From NCBI RefSeq assembly GCF_003610785.1, contig NZ_RAQQ01000020.1:1-64000 (forward strand): 64,000 nt of DNA, read 5' to 3'. The notes beneath the pieces were generated by a model that saw nothing but the letters and a program-made list of their open reading frames with translations, was not told the origin of the DNA and did no database searches. The position numbers and the translations under genes were made by a program. Source of the DNA: Micromonospora globbae. GTDB taxonomy: Bacteria; Actinomycetota; Actinomycetes; Mycobacteriales; Micromonosporaceae. This document shows positions 15,683 to 23,471 of the stretch, in pieces. The number at the start of each line of letters is the position of its first letter. The stretch's first letter is position 1.

Positions 15683-16975
15683 TTACCTCAGAACCTGCTT
15701 GCCACCGTCGACCAGCTGCGTGGCGAGCTGGTCCAGGGTGATCTTGTTGGCGAAGTACTGCTGGAGGGCCGGGGTGGCGTACTTGGTCTTCCACTCGGGG
15801 TAGCCGTCGGCCATCTGGAACGGGGCGACCGTCAGGTCCGCGGCGCTGTCCGCGGCGACGTCCCAGCCCTGCTTGCCGCCGGTGAGCTTGACCAGCTCCT
15901 CGTTGGCCTGCTTGCCGGTGGGCACCAGCCAGTCACCCTTGGCCAGGGCGGCCATGTTGGTGGGGTTGAGGAAGTACTCCAGGAACTCCGCGGCCTGCTT
16001 CTTGTGCTTCGAGTCCTCGGCGATGGACAGCGTCTGCGGGTTGGCCGCCTGTTTGGTGGACAGGCCCTTGACGGGCGGCAGCGTGACCCACTCGAAGCCC
16101 TCCGGCGCCTGCTCGACCATCTGCTGGCGCAGCGACACCGAGCCGGGCAGCATCGCGTACTTGCCGCCGAAGAAGCCGGGCAGGGTGTCCGCGCCGCTCA
16201 TGCCGAGCGCCTCCGGCGAGGCGGACTTCGTCGTGTAGATCATGTCGTGGATGCGCTTCGGAACCTCCTTCTCGGCGTCGCCGATGCGGACCTCGGTGCG
16301 CCCGCCGTCGGTGTAGAAGAACTTCCCGTCGAAGTTGAGCGCCAGGTTCAGCACGCGGTTCGTCGGCGACTTCAGCGCCCACGCCACGCCGTACTGGCCG
16401 GGCTTGGTGAGCTTCTGCGCGTTGGCCTGGAACTCGTCCCAGGTCCAGCCGCCGTCGGCCGGCGGCACCGCGATGCCGGCGGCGTCGAGCAGCTTCTTGT
16501 TGGCGATGACGACCTGCGACTCCAGCAGGAACGGCACCCCGGCGACCTTGTCGTCGAACGTGACCGTGTCCCAGACGCCCTGGTCGATCTGGCCCTTCAG
16601 GTCGTCGGAGATCAGGTCGGACAGGTCGGCCAGGTAGCCCTGCTTGCTGAACTCGCCGATCGCCGACGCCTCGTAGTGCACGATGTCGGGGGCGTCGCCG
16701 CCCTCGAACGAGGTGACGAGCTGGTCGTGGATCGAGTTCCAGTCGCCCTGGACGTACTCGACCTGGATGTCCGGGTGCTCGGCGTTCCACTTGGCGACCA
16801 GGTCCTTGTTGGCCTGCAGCGACTCCTTCTGCCAGGCGAGGCTGAGGAAGCGCAGCTTGACCGGACCGGATGTGGCCTCGTCGTCGCCGCCGTCACCGCA
16901 GGCGGCGAGCGCGCCGAGGCCGACGACCGCGACCGCGGTGGCCGCGGCGAGTCGACGGAATCGGGTACGGAGCAT
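15683..16975 (-). CDS. Sugar ABC transporter substrate-binding lipoprotein
   Basis: A 430-residue family-1-type extracellular binding protein. The signal peptide ends in the lipobox LAAC (Cys about residue 26), followed by an acidic GDGGDDEA linker. The mature protein shows VKLRFLSLAWQKE, VAKWNAEHPDIQVEYVQGDW, GGDAPDIVHYEA and typical C-terminal FLEYFLNPTNMAALAKGDWLVPTGK blocks. ATG 16975 follows AAGGAGG. It captures the solute for the two permeases encoded just upstream. As is usual in actinobacteria no ATPase gene is present, so a shared MsiK-type ATPase elsewhere probably energises the importer. The substrate is unknown; context suggests a ribosyl glycoside. Confidence 0.9.
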   Translation of the reverse strand: MLRTRFRRLAAATAVAVVGLGALAACGDGGDDEATSGPVKLRFLSLAWQKESLQANKDLVAKWNAEHPDIQVEYVQGDWNSIHDQLVTSFEGGDAPDIVHYEASAIGEFSKQGYLADLSDLISDDLKGQIDQGVWDTVTFDDKVAGVPFLLESQVVIANKKLLDAAGIAVPPADGGWTWDEFQANAQKLTKPGQYGVAWALKSPTNRVLNLALNFDGKFFYTDGGRTEVRIGDAEKEVPKRIHDMIYTTKSASPEALGMSGADTLPGFFGGKYAMLPGSVSLRQQMVEQAPEGFEWVTLPPVKGLSTKQAANPQTLSIAEDSKHKKQAAEFLEYFLNPTNMAALAKGDWLVPTGKQANEELVKLTGGKQGWDVAADSAADLTVAPFQMADGYPEWKTKYATPALQQYFANKITLDQLATQLVDGGKQVLR

Positions 16976-17008
16976 GGGGGATTACCTCCTTGGTGGTGGG
17001 GGGATGGT

Positions 17009-17848
17009 TCAGCCCTTGACCGCGCCGGCGAGCGACCCGGACGAGAGCCGGCGTTGCATGAACGCGAAGAAGATGAGACTGGGCAGGGTGGCCAGTAGCG
17101 AGCCGGCCGCGAGGGGCCCGAGACGGGCGGTGCCCTCGATGCCGACGAACCGGGCCAGGGCGACCGGCAGGGTCGCCAGCTCCGGCGTCTTGACCAGCAC
17201 CAGCGCGAAGAAGAACTCGTTCCAGGCCGAGATGAAGGAGAACAGCGCGGTCGCCACGATGCCGGGCGCGAGCAGCGGGAAGACCACCCGGCGCAGCACC
17301 TGGAGCCGGGTCGCGCCGTCGACGCTGGCCGCCTCCTCCAGCTCGCGGGGGATGTTGCGGACGAACCCCTGGAGCATCCACAGCGCGAACGGCAGCGCCC
17401 AGACCACGTAGATGAGCACGAGCCCGGCGTGGGTGTTGGCCAGGCCGACCTGCCGCAGGATCAGGAAGATCGGGATGATCAGCAGCACGAACGGGAACAG
17501 CTGCGACAGCAGCACCCAGCCCAGCGCCGCGGTGCCGAGCTTCGAGCGGAACCGCGCGAGCGCGTACGACGCCGGCATGGCGACCAGGACGGTGAGCACC
17601 GCGGAGGCCAGCGACACCTGGAGGCTGTTGAGCGCCGCGCGGCCCAGCTCCTGCTCGGTGAAGGCCTGGACGAAGTTCTGCGTGGTGGGGTTCGTCGGGA
17701 TGAGGCTCGGGTGCAGCTGCACCAGCTCCCGCGGGGGCTTGAACGCCGTCGAGAGGAGCCAGACCAGCGGGAACCCGAGGAAGATCAGGTAGCCGGCGAG
17801 GGCCAGGTACTGCAGCGTCCGCCCGACGCGGCTGGTTTTCCCGAACAT
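17009..17848 (-). CDS. Sugar ABC transporter permease (MalG-type)
   Basis: A 279-residue inner-membrane permease with six hydrophobic segments. The EAA loop that docks the ATPase reads ELEEAASVDGATRLQVLRRVVFPLLAPG (about residues 180-207). The N-terminal periplasmic piece LIPTNPTTQNFVQAF is typical of MalG-like partners. It starts one base after the stop of the first permease and lies 33 bases before the binding-protein gene, so it is co-transcribed. Confidence 0.92.
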   Translation of the reverse strand: MFGKTSRVGRTLQYLALAGYLIFLGFPLVWLLSTAFKPPRELVQLHPSLIPTNPTTQNFVQAFTEQELGRAALNSLQVSLASAVLTVLVAMPASYALARFRSKLGTAALGWVLLSQLFPFVLLIIPIFLILRQVGLANTHAGLVLIYVVWALPFALWMLQGFVRNIPRELEEAASVDGATRLQVLRRVVFPLLAPGIVATALFSFISAWNEFFFALVLVKTPELATLPVALARFVGIEGTARLGPLAAGSLLATLPSLIFFAFMQRRLSSGSLAGAVKG

Positions 17849-17849
17849 C

Positions 17850-18782
17850 TCAGTTTGCCTCCCTCATCCGGCGGCGGAGATAGACGGCCAGCAGCGCCAC
17901 GATGATCACGACCATGACGTTGCCGAGTGCGGCGGCGTAGCCGTAGTTGCCGTAGCGGAACGCCTCCTCGTAGGCGAACAGCATCGGCAGCATGGTCTTG
18001 CCGCCCGGACCGCCGGCGGTGAGCACGTAGACCAGGCCGAACGAGTTGAAGTTCCAGATGAAGTCCAGCGAGGTGATCGCGACGATGACCGGGGTCAGGG
18101 CGGGCAGCGTCACGTGCCGGAACCGGTGCCAGGCGCTGGCGCCGTCCACCGCGGCCGCCTCGTGCAGCTCGCGGGCCACCCCCTGCAGGCCGGCGAGCAG
18201 GACGACGGTCGTCTGGGGCATGCCGGCCCAGACACCGACGATGATCACCGCGGGCAGGGCGGTGCTGAAGTCGCCGAGCCAGTTCGTCCGCAGACCGTCG
18301 GCCCCGATCCGGTGGAAGAACTCGTTGAGCAGACCGGCGTCCGGGTGGTAGACGAGCTTCCAGAGGATGCCGACCACGACGGGCGGCATGGCCCAGGGCA
18401 CCACGGCCAGCACCCGCGCCACCCCACGGAACCGCAGCTGCTGGTTGAGCAGCAGGGCCAGCCCGAGGGCGAGCAGGAACTGCAGCACGGTCACCCCGAG
18501 GGCCCAGAGCAGACCGATCTTGAACGAGTTCCAGAACAGTCCGTCGCCGAGGAGTTCCCGGTAGTTCTCCAGGCCGGTGAAGCTGACGTCGACGTTGCGC
18601 CCGGCGCGGGCGTCGGTGAAGCCGAGGTAGATGCCGCGCAGCAGCGGGAAGACCGACAACACCAGGATGGGCAGCAGCGACGGCAGCAGCAGCAGGTAGA
18701 TGGCGGTGCGGTCGGATCGGCGGTTCGGGCGGCGGGACCGCCCGGCCCGTGTGACGTCCGGCCGTTCGGCCAGCGTGGTCAT
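17850..18782 (-). CDS. Sugar ABC transporter permease (MalF-type)
   Basis: A 310-residue permease with a basic cytoplasmic N-terminus (RRPNRRSDR) and six predicted membrane segments. Its EAA loop, ELHEAAAVDGASAWHRFRHVTLPALTPV, lies at about residues 205-232. It pairs with the MalG-type permease encoded directly after it. The ATG at 18782 overlaps the stop of the LacI regulator gene by 4 bases, so transport and regulation are translated together. Confidence 0.92.
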   Translation of the reverse strand: MTTLAERPDVTRAGRSRRPNRRSDRTAIYLLLLPSLLPILVLSVFPLLRGIYLGFTDARAGRNVDVSFTGLENYRELLGDGLFWNSFKIGLLWALGVTVLQFLLALGLALLLNQQLRFRGVARVLAVVPWAMPPVVVGILWKLVYHPDAGLLNEFFHRIGADGLRTNWLGDFSTALPAVIIVGVWAGMPQTTVVLLAGLQGVARELHEAAAVDGASAWHRFRHVTLPALTPVIVAITSLDFIWNFNSFGLVYVLTAGGPGGKTMLPMLFAYEEAFRYGNYGYAAALGNVMVVIIVALLAVYLRRRMREAN

Positions 18783-19972
18783 GAGCTCGCCCCTTCGCTG
18801 GACGGGTGGGAGGGCGGGGTGCCGACCGGCCCGGAGGCGGGGTCGGCGGGCGGTCCGGCCGCTGGCGCGGGGTCCGTGGTGACGGCCGAGGCCGCGCCGG
18901 TGGACGGTCCGGAGAACGGGTCGCCGGCCGGCCGCGGCGACGGCAGCGGCGCGCCGCTGGAGGCGCGGACGACGAGGCTCGGGGGCACCTGCTCGCGCCG
19001 CGGCGGTAGGGCGGGATCGGCGATGCGTTGCAGGAGCAGCTCGGCGGCCCGGCGACCGCGCTCGGCGGAGCCGAGCGAGACGCTGGACAGCTGCGGGAAC
19101 ATCATCCGGGCCAGTTCGGTGTCGTCCATGCCGACCAGCGCGACGTCCTCGGGCACCCGGCGCCCGGCGGCCAGCAGGGCGTGCAGCGCGCCGACGGCGA
19201 TGAGGTCGTTGGCGCAGAGCAGCGCGTCGGGACGGGCCCGGGCGAGGAGCCGTTCGGTGGCGGCGCGGCCGGCCGCGTACTGGAAGTCGCCCACCTCGAC
19301 CAGGTCCTCGTCGAGGTCGATGCCGTGCCGGGCCAGCGCGGCACGGAACCCCGCGTCGCGCACCGCGCCGGGAACGGTGTCGAGCGGGCCGTTGACGAAG
19401 CCGATCCGACGGCGGCCGGTGGCGACGAGGTGCTCGACGGCCAGCGCGACGCCCTGCCGGGAGTCGGTCCGTACGTTGTCCACCGGCGCGTCGGCGCCCA
19501 GCTGGCCGACGACCACCACGGGCACCGGGCTGTCCACGAGCGCGGCGAGGTGGTCGTCGGTGACCCGGATCGGCGAGATGATCATCCCGTCGACGTAGCG
19601 GTTCGCGAGCCGCCGCAGCAGCGCCGTCTCGTTGTCGATGCGCCCGCCGGTGGCATGCACGAGAAGTTGGCGCCCGGAGTCGGCGACCACCGCCTCGATC
19701 GCCCGCATCATCGCCACGTAGACCGGGTTGCCGATGTCCTCGACGGCGAGCGCCACCAGGCCGGTGCGCTGGGACTGGAGGGAGCGGGCGATCGCGTTCG
19801 GCACGTACCCCACCTCCGCCGCCGCCGCGCGCACCTTGCGGATCGTCTCCGGGCTGCCGCCGACGCCGTTGAGGACGCGGGAGGCGGACGCGATGGAGAC
19901 GCCGGCGCGGGCGGCGACGGTGTGCACCGTGGGCCGGCCGTCCGCCGACTCCGGTAAACGTTTACGACCCAC
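18779..19972 (-). CDS. LacI-family regulator of the ribosyl-compound operon
   Basis: I choose GTG 19972, since GGAGG lies 8 bases before it; a GTG at 19987 has no ribosome site. The 397-residue product has a LacI helix-turn-helix (VHTVAARAGVSIASASRVLNG), the hinge helix LQSQRTGLVALAVED and a periplasmic-binding-protein-like sensor with GMIISP, VNGPLDTVPG and ALVGMDDTELARMMFP. The last 65 residues are an unusual Pro/Ala/Ser-rich tail. It heads the 11-gene operon. Three AAACGTTT-type operators surround its start, one of them inside its own first codons, so it almost certainly represses itself and the operon until a pathway sugar binds. Confidence 0.9.
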   Translation of the reverse strand: MGRKRLPESADGRPTVHTVAARAGVSIASASRVLNGVGGSPETIRKVRAAAAEVGYVPNAIARSLQSQRTGLVALAVEDIGNPVYVAMMRAIEAVVADSGRQLLVHATGGRIDNETALLRRLANRYVDGMIISPIRVTDDHLAALVDSPVPVVVVGQLGADAPVDNVRTDSRQGVALAVEHLVATGRRRIGFVNGPLDTVPGAVRDAGFRAALARHGIDLDEDLVEVGDFQYAAGRAATERLLARARPDALLCANDLIAVGALHALLAAGRRVPEDVALVGMDDTELARMMFPQLSSVSLGSAERGRRAAELLLQRIADPALPPRREQVPPSLVVRASSGAPLPSPRPAGDPFSGPSTGAASAVTTDPAPAAGPPADPASGPVGTPPSHPSSEGASS

Positions 19973-20065
19973 GCCCGGCACCTCCACCCGATTGCTGTAA
20001 ACGTTTCCGGGGAGTCTGCGCCGCGCCCTGTGGAGAGGTCAAGGGCCCGTTACGAAAACGTTTCC
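19954..20065. promoter_or_regulatory. Three LacI-type operators controlling the 11-gene operon
   Basis: GTAAACGTTTAC at 19954-19965 is a perfect palindrome and lies within codons 3-6 of the regulator gene. GTAAACGTTTCC at 19997-20008 and GAAAACGTTTCC at 20054-20065 are near copies. All are built on AAACGTTT, the classic core for LacI/GalR proteins. The sites are 43 and 57 bases apart (about 4 and 5.4 helical turns), compatible with cooperative binding or short looping over the promoter. The surrounding bases are clearly more AT-rich. Confidence 0.8.
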
Positions 20066-20142
20066 AACCGGGGTCGGCGGCCCCCGACGCGCGGCAGCGT
20101 CGACCGCCGCGGCTCGCCGTCGGGGCCGCGTCCGAGCCGAGC

Positions 20143-20862
20143 TCAGGAGCGGCGCTCGCGCTCCTGGGCGAGGCGTTCGTCGAGGCGGCCCAGCTCGTAG
20201 ATCGCGTTCAGGTTGGTCGGCAGCCGGGTGACGTTCCCGGTCGTCTCGTCGGGACCGGGCGGCACCGGCCCCACGCCGGCCCCGGTCGCGGCCGGCACCG
20301 GAGCCGGCGGCGCCGGACGCCGCCGCAGGAACAGGGCGACGGCCAGCCCCACCACACCGACCCCGAGCACCATGACGGCCCATCGCAGGAACGGGTCGGA
20401 CCCGACGACGGTGGGCACGCCCAGGTTCTCCGACGTCGAAGGCGCCGGGCCTCCGTCGCCACCCGGCGGCGCCGCCGTCACGGCCGCCGGCTCGCCGGGG
20501 CCGCCTCCCGGCATTCCCCGGCCGGGCCCGCCGGCCGGGAGGCCGTTCGGTCCGGCGCTCGGCACGCCGGTCGGCACGGCGGTCGGCACGGCCGTACCCG
20601 ACGGCGCGACGCCGGGGGGCACGGAGCCGGAGGGTACGACGGGACCGGGCGTGGGCACCGACGTGGCGGACGGGGTGGGCGTCGGCGGCGCGGTGGTCGG
20701 TGTACCGCTCGGCGCGCCGCCGCCCGCGCCCAGCAGGCCGTCGACGAGGTCCCCGAGGCCACCGAGCAGGCCGCCCACCGGCCCGCTGGACTGTGGTGGC
20801 GGTGACGGCGTCGGCGCGGGCGTCAACGCGAGGGTCAGTGCGAGCGCGGCCACGACAGGCAT
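20143..20862 (-). CDS. Pro/Gly-rich single-pass membrane protein, unknown function
   Basis: I do not recognise a family. The 239-residue protein has a short hydrophobic N-terminus (VVAALALTLALTPAP), then a low-complexity Pro/Thr/Gly/Ser stretch (about 17-150), one membrane helix near the C-terminal third (FLRWAVMVLGVGVVGLAVALFLRRR), and a charged cytosolic tail with LPTNLNAIYELGRLDERLAQERERRS at the end. The low-complexity part would span the cell wall and the tail may form a short coiled coil. GAGG 6 bases before the ATG supports translation. It is separate from the LacI operon (operator and promoter lie between) and has no partner gene nearby. Confidence 0.65.
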   Translation of the reverse strand: MPVVAALALTLALTPAPTPSPPPQSSGPVGGLLGGLGDLVDGLLGAGGGAPSGTPTTAPPTPTPSATSVPTPGPVVPSGSVPPGVAPSGTAVPTAVPTGVPSAGPNGLPAGGPGRGMPGGGPGEPAAVTAAPPGGDGGPAPSTSENLGVPTVVGSDPFLRWAVMVLGVGVVGLAVALFLRRRPAPPAPVPAATGAGVGPVPPGPDETTGNVTRLPTNLNAIYELGRLDERLAQERERRS

Positions 20863-20970
20863 GGTTCACCTCGGAAGGGGTCGATATGCGAGGCACGCTA
20901 CCGCACGCTGCGCCCGCGCGGTGTGACCCCCCGCAGTCGTCGCCGCTCGCGCCGACCCCGTACGCGGCGG

Positions 20971-20998
20971 CGCGGGGGATGCCGCCACATCCCCCGCG
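20971..20998 (-). terminator. Hairpin after the fusion protease gene
   Basis: CGCGGGGGATG (20971-20981) pairs exactly with CATCCCCCGCG (20988-20998), loop 6 bases. It lies 20 bases beyond the protease stop codon on the minus strand, the likely end of that transcript. No T-run follows. Confidence 0.6.
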
Positions 20999-21018
20999 CC
21001 GGGCTCGTGTGCGTCGGG

Positions 21019-22203
21019 TCAGGACGGCAGGCCCCCGACCTGGGTGTTGATCCAGGACCGGATGGCCGGCAGGTCGCCGTAGATGGACGGTCCGGTCGCA
21101 CAGGTCGGGTTGTTGTTGCCGGCGCGGCTGGTGGCCCCGATCAGGTTCCACACGCCGTTGACCCGCCGCACCTGCGGGCCACCGGAGTCGCCGTAGCAGG
21201 CGCCGGAGTTGCCGTTCGTGTTGTTGGTGCAGATCTCGTACGGGCCGTTGATGCCCAGGCACCGGCTGTCCGAGACGATGGAGGTGTCCAGTTCGTACGC
21301 CACCGTGGGCGCCGAGCCGCAGCCGCGCGTCGGGCACGTCTGCCCCCACCCGATGATCCGGGTGGCCGTGCCGACGGCGCCCGAGGTGCTCGGGATCGGT
21401 GCCGGCGCGTGGCTCACCGAACTGGCCAGTTGCAGCAGCTTCACGTCGATGGTCGGGTGGTTGACGGCCCGGGTCACGCCGACCACCGTCCCGCCGCTGG
21501 TGCGGTTGGTGCTGCCCACCCGCACCGACGAGGGGGTCGGGCAGTGCTTGGCGGTGACCGCCCAGTTCGCCTTGATCAGCGAGCCGGTGCAGCCGGACAG
21601 GTACACGAGGAACGAGTAGTTCTCGCTGGCCGGCCGGCCACCGACCACGAGCGGGCTCACGTCCGCGTCGCCGCTCCAGGTGTACGTGCCGACCGCCTCC
21701 GCCGCGGCGAGGCTGCCGGCGAAGAGCTGGTTGACGCGGCTCGCCTCGGTCGCGTTCGGGTACGCGTTGGTGCAGGACACCGGGGCACTGCTGCCCGACA
21801 TGAGGTCCGCGCAGAGGCCGGTGCGGCGGTCCGGCAGGCCGAGGATGTGCCCGAACTCGTGGGCGGCGATGCGGGTGCGGTGGTACCCCTGGTTCACGGC
21901 GGTGCGGCCCATCCAGATCCGGCCGGAGCCGAGGCCGGTGACCTGGGCGCGCGGCCAGCCGTCGTCGACGTAGATGGTGATGCTGGCCGGGGTGCCCGGC
22001 ACGAGCCGGACGTTGCTGACCCGGCTGTTCCAGATCTGCGCGGCCTGGTCGAAGTTGGTGCGGAACTCGCCGGTGCGGCTCGCGTCGTAGTAGACGGTCC
22101 GCGCGGCGGAGGCTCCCGCACCCGTGGCGACCTGAAGGCCGGCCGCCGCGAGGACGGCCGCCAGCGCGGTCACCGCCGTCCGCAGCAGTTGTCGTCGGAA
22201 CAT
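21019..22203 (-). CDS. Secreted snapalysin-trypsin fusion protease
   Basis: ATG 22203 is preceded by GGGGAG and opens a signal peptide (MFRRQLLRTAV... to about residue 35). The 394-residue protein then has two protease domains. The first, about 36-165, is a snapalysin (M7) metalloprotease with IAAHEFGHILGLPD, the HExxHxxGxxD zinc site, and NQLFAG at its end. The second, about 180-394, is a trypsin (S1) domain: VTAKHC (His), IDVKLLQL (Asp) and GDSGGP (Ser), with several cysteine pairs. Mature S1 normally begins IVGG; here LVVGG occurs after the M7 domain, so the metalloprotease may sit in the place of a propeptide. All catalytic residues of both domains are present. Confidence 0.88.
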   Translation of the reverse strand: MFRRQLLRTAVTALAAVLAAAGLQVATGAGASAARTVYYDASRTGEFRTNFDQAAQIWNSRVSNVRLVPGTPASITIYVDDGWPRAQVTGLGSGRIWMGRTAVNQGYHRTRIAAHEFGHILGLPDRRTGLCADLMSGSSAPVSCTNAYPNATEASRVNQLFAGSLAAAEAVGTYTWSGDADVSPLVVGGRPASENYSFLVYLSGCTGSLIKANWAVTAKHCPTPSSVRVGSTNRTSGGTVVGVTRAVNHPTIDVKLLQLASSVSHAPAPIPSTSGAVGTATRIIGWGQTCPTRGCGSAPTVAYELDTSIVSDSRCLGINGPYEICTNNTNGNSGACYGDSGGPQVRRVNGVWNLIGATSRAGNNNPTCATGPSIYGDLPAIRSWINTQVGGLPS

Positions 22204-22320
22204 CACGCACTCCCCTGGTCCTCCGGCGGCGACACCGCCACCGAGACATTGATGTACGTGGATGTTAGATCGACGCCCGGCGATGTCGGTCATAACGGAT
22301 CCGTCATACCGGCCCCGACC

Positions 22321-22418
22321 ACGCCGGGAACCGGCGGGTCACGCCACGCCGGGAACCGACGGGGCAGGCGCGCCGGGAACCGGGGGGTCAGGGCGCGGCG
22401 AGAACGGGCGGGTCAGGG
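22321..22418. repeat. Four-unit 24/25-bp tandem repeat
   Basis: Units start at 22321, 22346, 22370 and 22395 and follow the pattern ACGCCGGGAACCGGCGGGTC plus 4-5 bases. The last unit is more diverged and contains the stop codon of the DUF5937-type gene at 22413-22415. The array fills the 3' flank of that minus-strand gene, about 110 bases from the upstream region of the fusion protease. Confidence 0.65.
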
Positions 22419-23396
22419 TGCGGCGGCGCCGGCGGCGGCCACCAGGGCCTCCCCCGCGGTCGTCCGCGCGTACAGCACGAAGCGACCGGCCCGGTGCGTG
22501 CCGGCCAGACCGGCGTCGCGCAGCGCCCCGAGATGCGCCGACACCGTGGCCGGCGCCAGCCCGCACCGCTCGGCCAGCTCCGTGGTGGATGTGGGCACGG
22601 CCAGTTCGTGCAGCAGGGCCGCCCGGGTGCGCCCCAGCACGCGGGCCAGCCCCCGCCCGGGCGGCAGCGGATCCCGCTCCCAGAGCGTCCCCACCGCCCG
22701 GGCCGGATACCGCAGGACCGGCTGCCCGGGCGAGCCGAAGTTGGACCACACGCGGGGGCCACAGAAGACCGAGGGCACCAGCAACAGGCCCCGACCGTCC
22801 AGCCGCACCGCGCCGGAGACCACCAGATGCTCGACGTGCAGGGTGTCGCCCTCCAGCCGGACGTACGGGTCGAGGTGGTTGAGCAGCCCGTTCACGCCGT
22901 CGGTCGCCATCCGCCGCGCGCCGAGCAGCACCTCCCGTTCCAGCAGCGTCCGCATCCGGGGCCAGTAGGGCGCGATCACGGCGTCCCCGTACGCCCGGAC
23001 GACCTGGGCCAGCCGGCGCAGGCCGGCGGGCGGATCGTCGTACAACTCGGCCACCCGCGGCGAGCGCGGCCCGGGCTGGGCGTCCAGGTCGGCGCGGACG
23101 GCGTCGGCCGGCGCGGCGGCCAGGGCGGCCAGCTCCACGTCGAGTGTCGGCTGTGAGGTGGACGGGGGCGGGCAGACGAAGCTGGGGACGACGCCGCTGT
23201 CCGGCGGGAACAGCTCGGCCAGCAGCCGCCAGTCCAGTCCCGCCAGCCGTGCCCGCGCCCGCTCCGCCCAGGGCAGGTGTTCCGGGAAGCGGTGCGGTCG
23301 CGTGACGACCCGGACGCTGGCCACGACCTCCCACAGGGGCGACACCGCGAACCGGGTGGTGGCCAGGTCCCGGGCGTCGAGCCCGACCAGCATCAT
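22413..23396 (-). CDS. DUF5937 / ArsR-type winged-helix regulator
   Basis: A 327-residue protein starting at ATG 23396 after GAAGGAG. The N-terminal 240 residues match DUF5937-like proteins, with a TTRFAVSPLWEVVASVRVV opening and a VPSVFCGPRVWSNFGSPGQP segment. The C-terminal 80 residues are an ArsR-type winged helix: LGRTRAALLHELAVPTSTTELAERCGLAPATVSAHLGALRDAGL. Such proteins are one-component repressors. It is divergent from the MFS exporter at 23472 with a 75-base gap, so it likely controls the exporter. The inducer is unknown. Confidence 0.82.
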   Translation of the reverse strand: MMLVGLDARDLATTRFAVSPLWEVVASVRVVTRPHRFPEHLPWAERARARLAGLDWRLLAELFPPDSGVVPSFVCPPPSTSQPTLDVELAALAAAPADAVRADLDAQPGPRSPRVAELYDDPPAGLRRLAQVVRAYGDAVIAPYWPRMRTLLEREVLLGARRMATDGVNGLLNHLDPYVRLEGDTLHVEHLVVSGAVRLDGRGLLLVPSVFCGPRVWSNFGSPGQPVLRYPARAVGTLWERDPLPPGRGLARVLGRTRAALLHELAVPTSTTELAERCGLAPATVSAHLGALRDAGLAGTHRAGRFVLYARTTAGEALVAAAGAAAP

Positions 23397-23471
23397 GGCT
23401 ACTCCTTCGGTGGATTCGGCGAGGGTCGAATCTATCGCCCCGCGACCGGCGCGGCCGGCACCGTGACCGGC

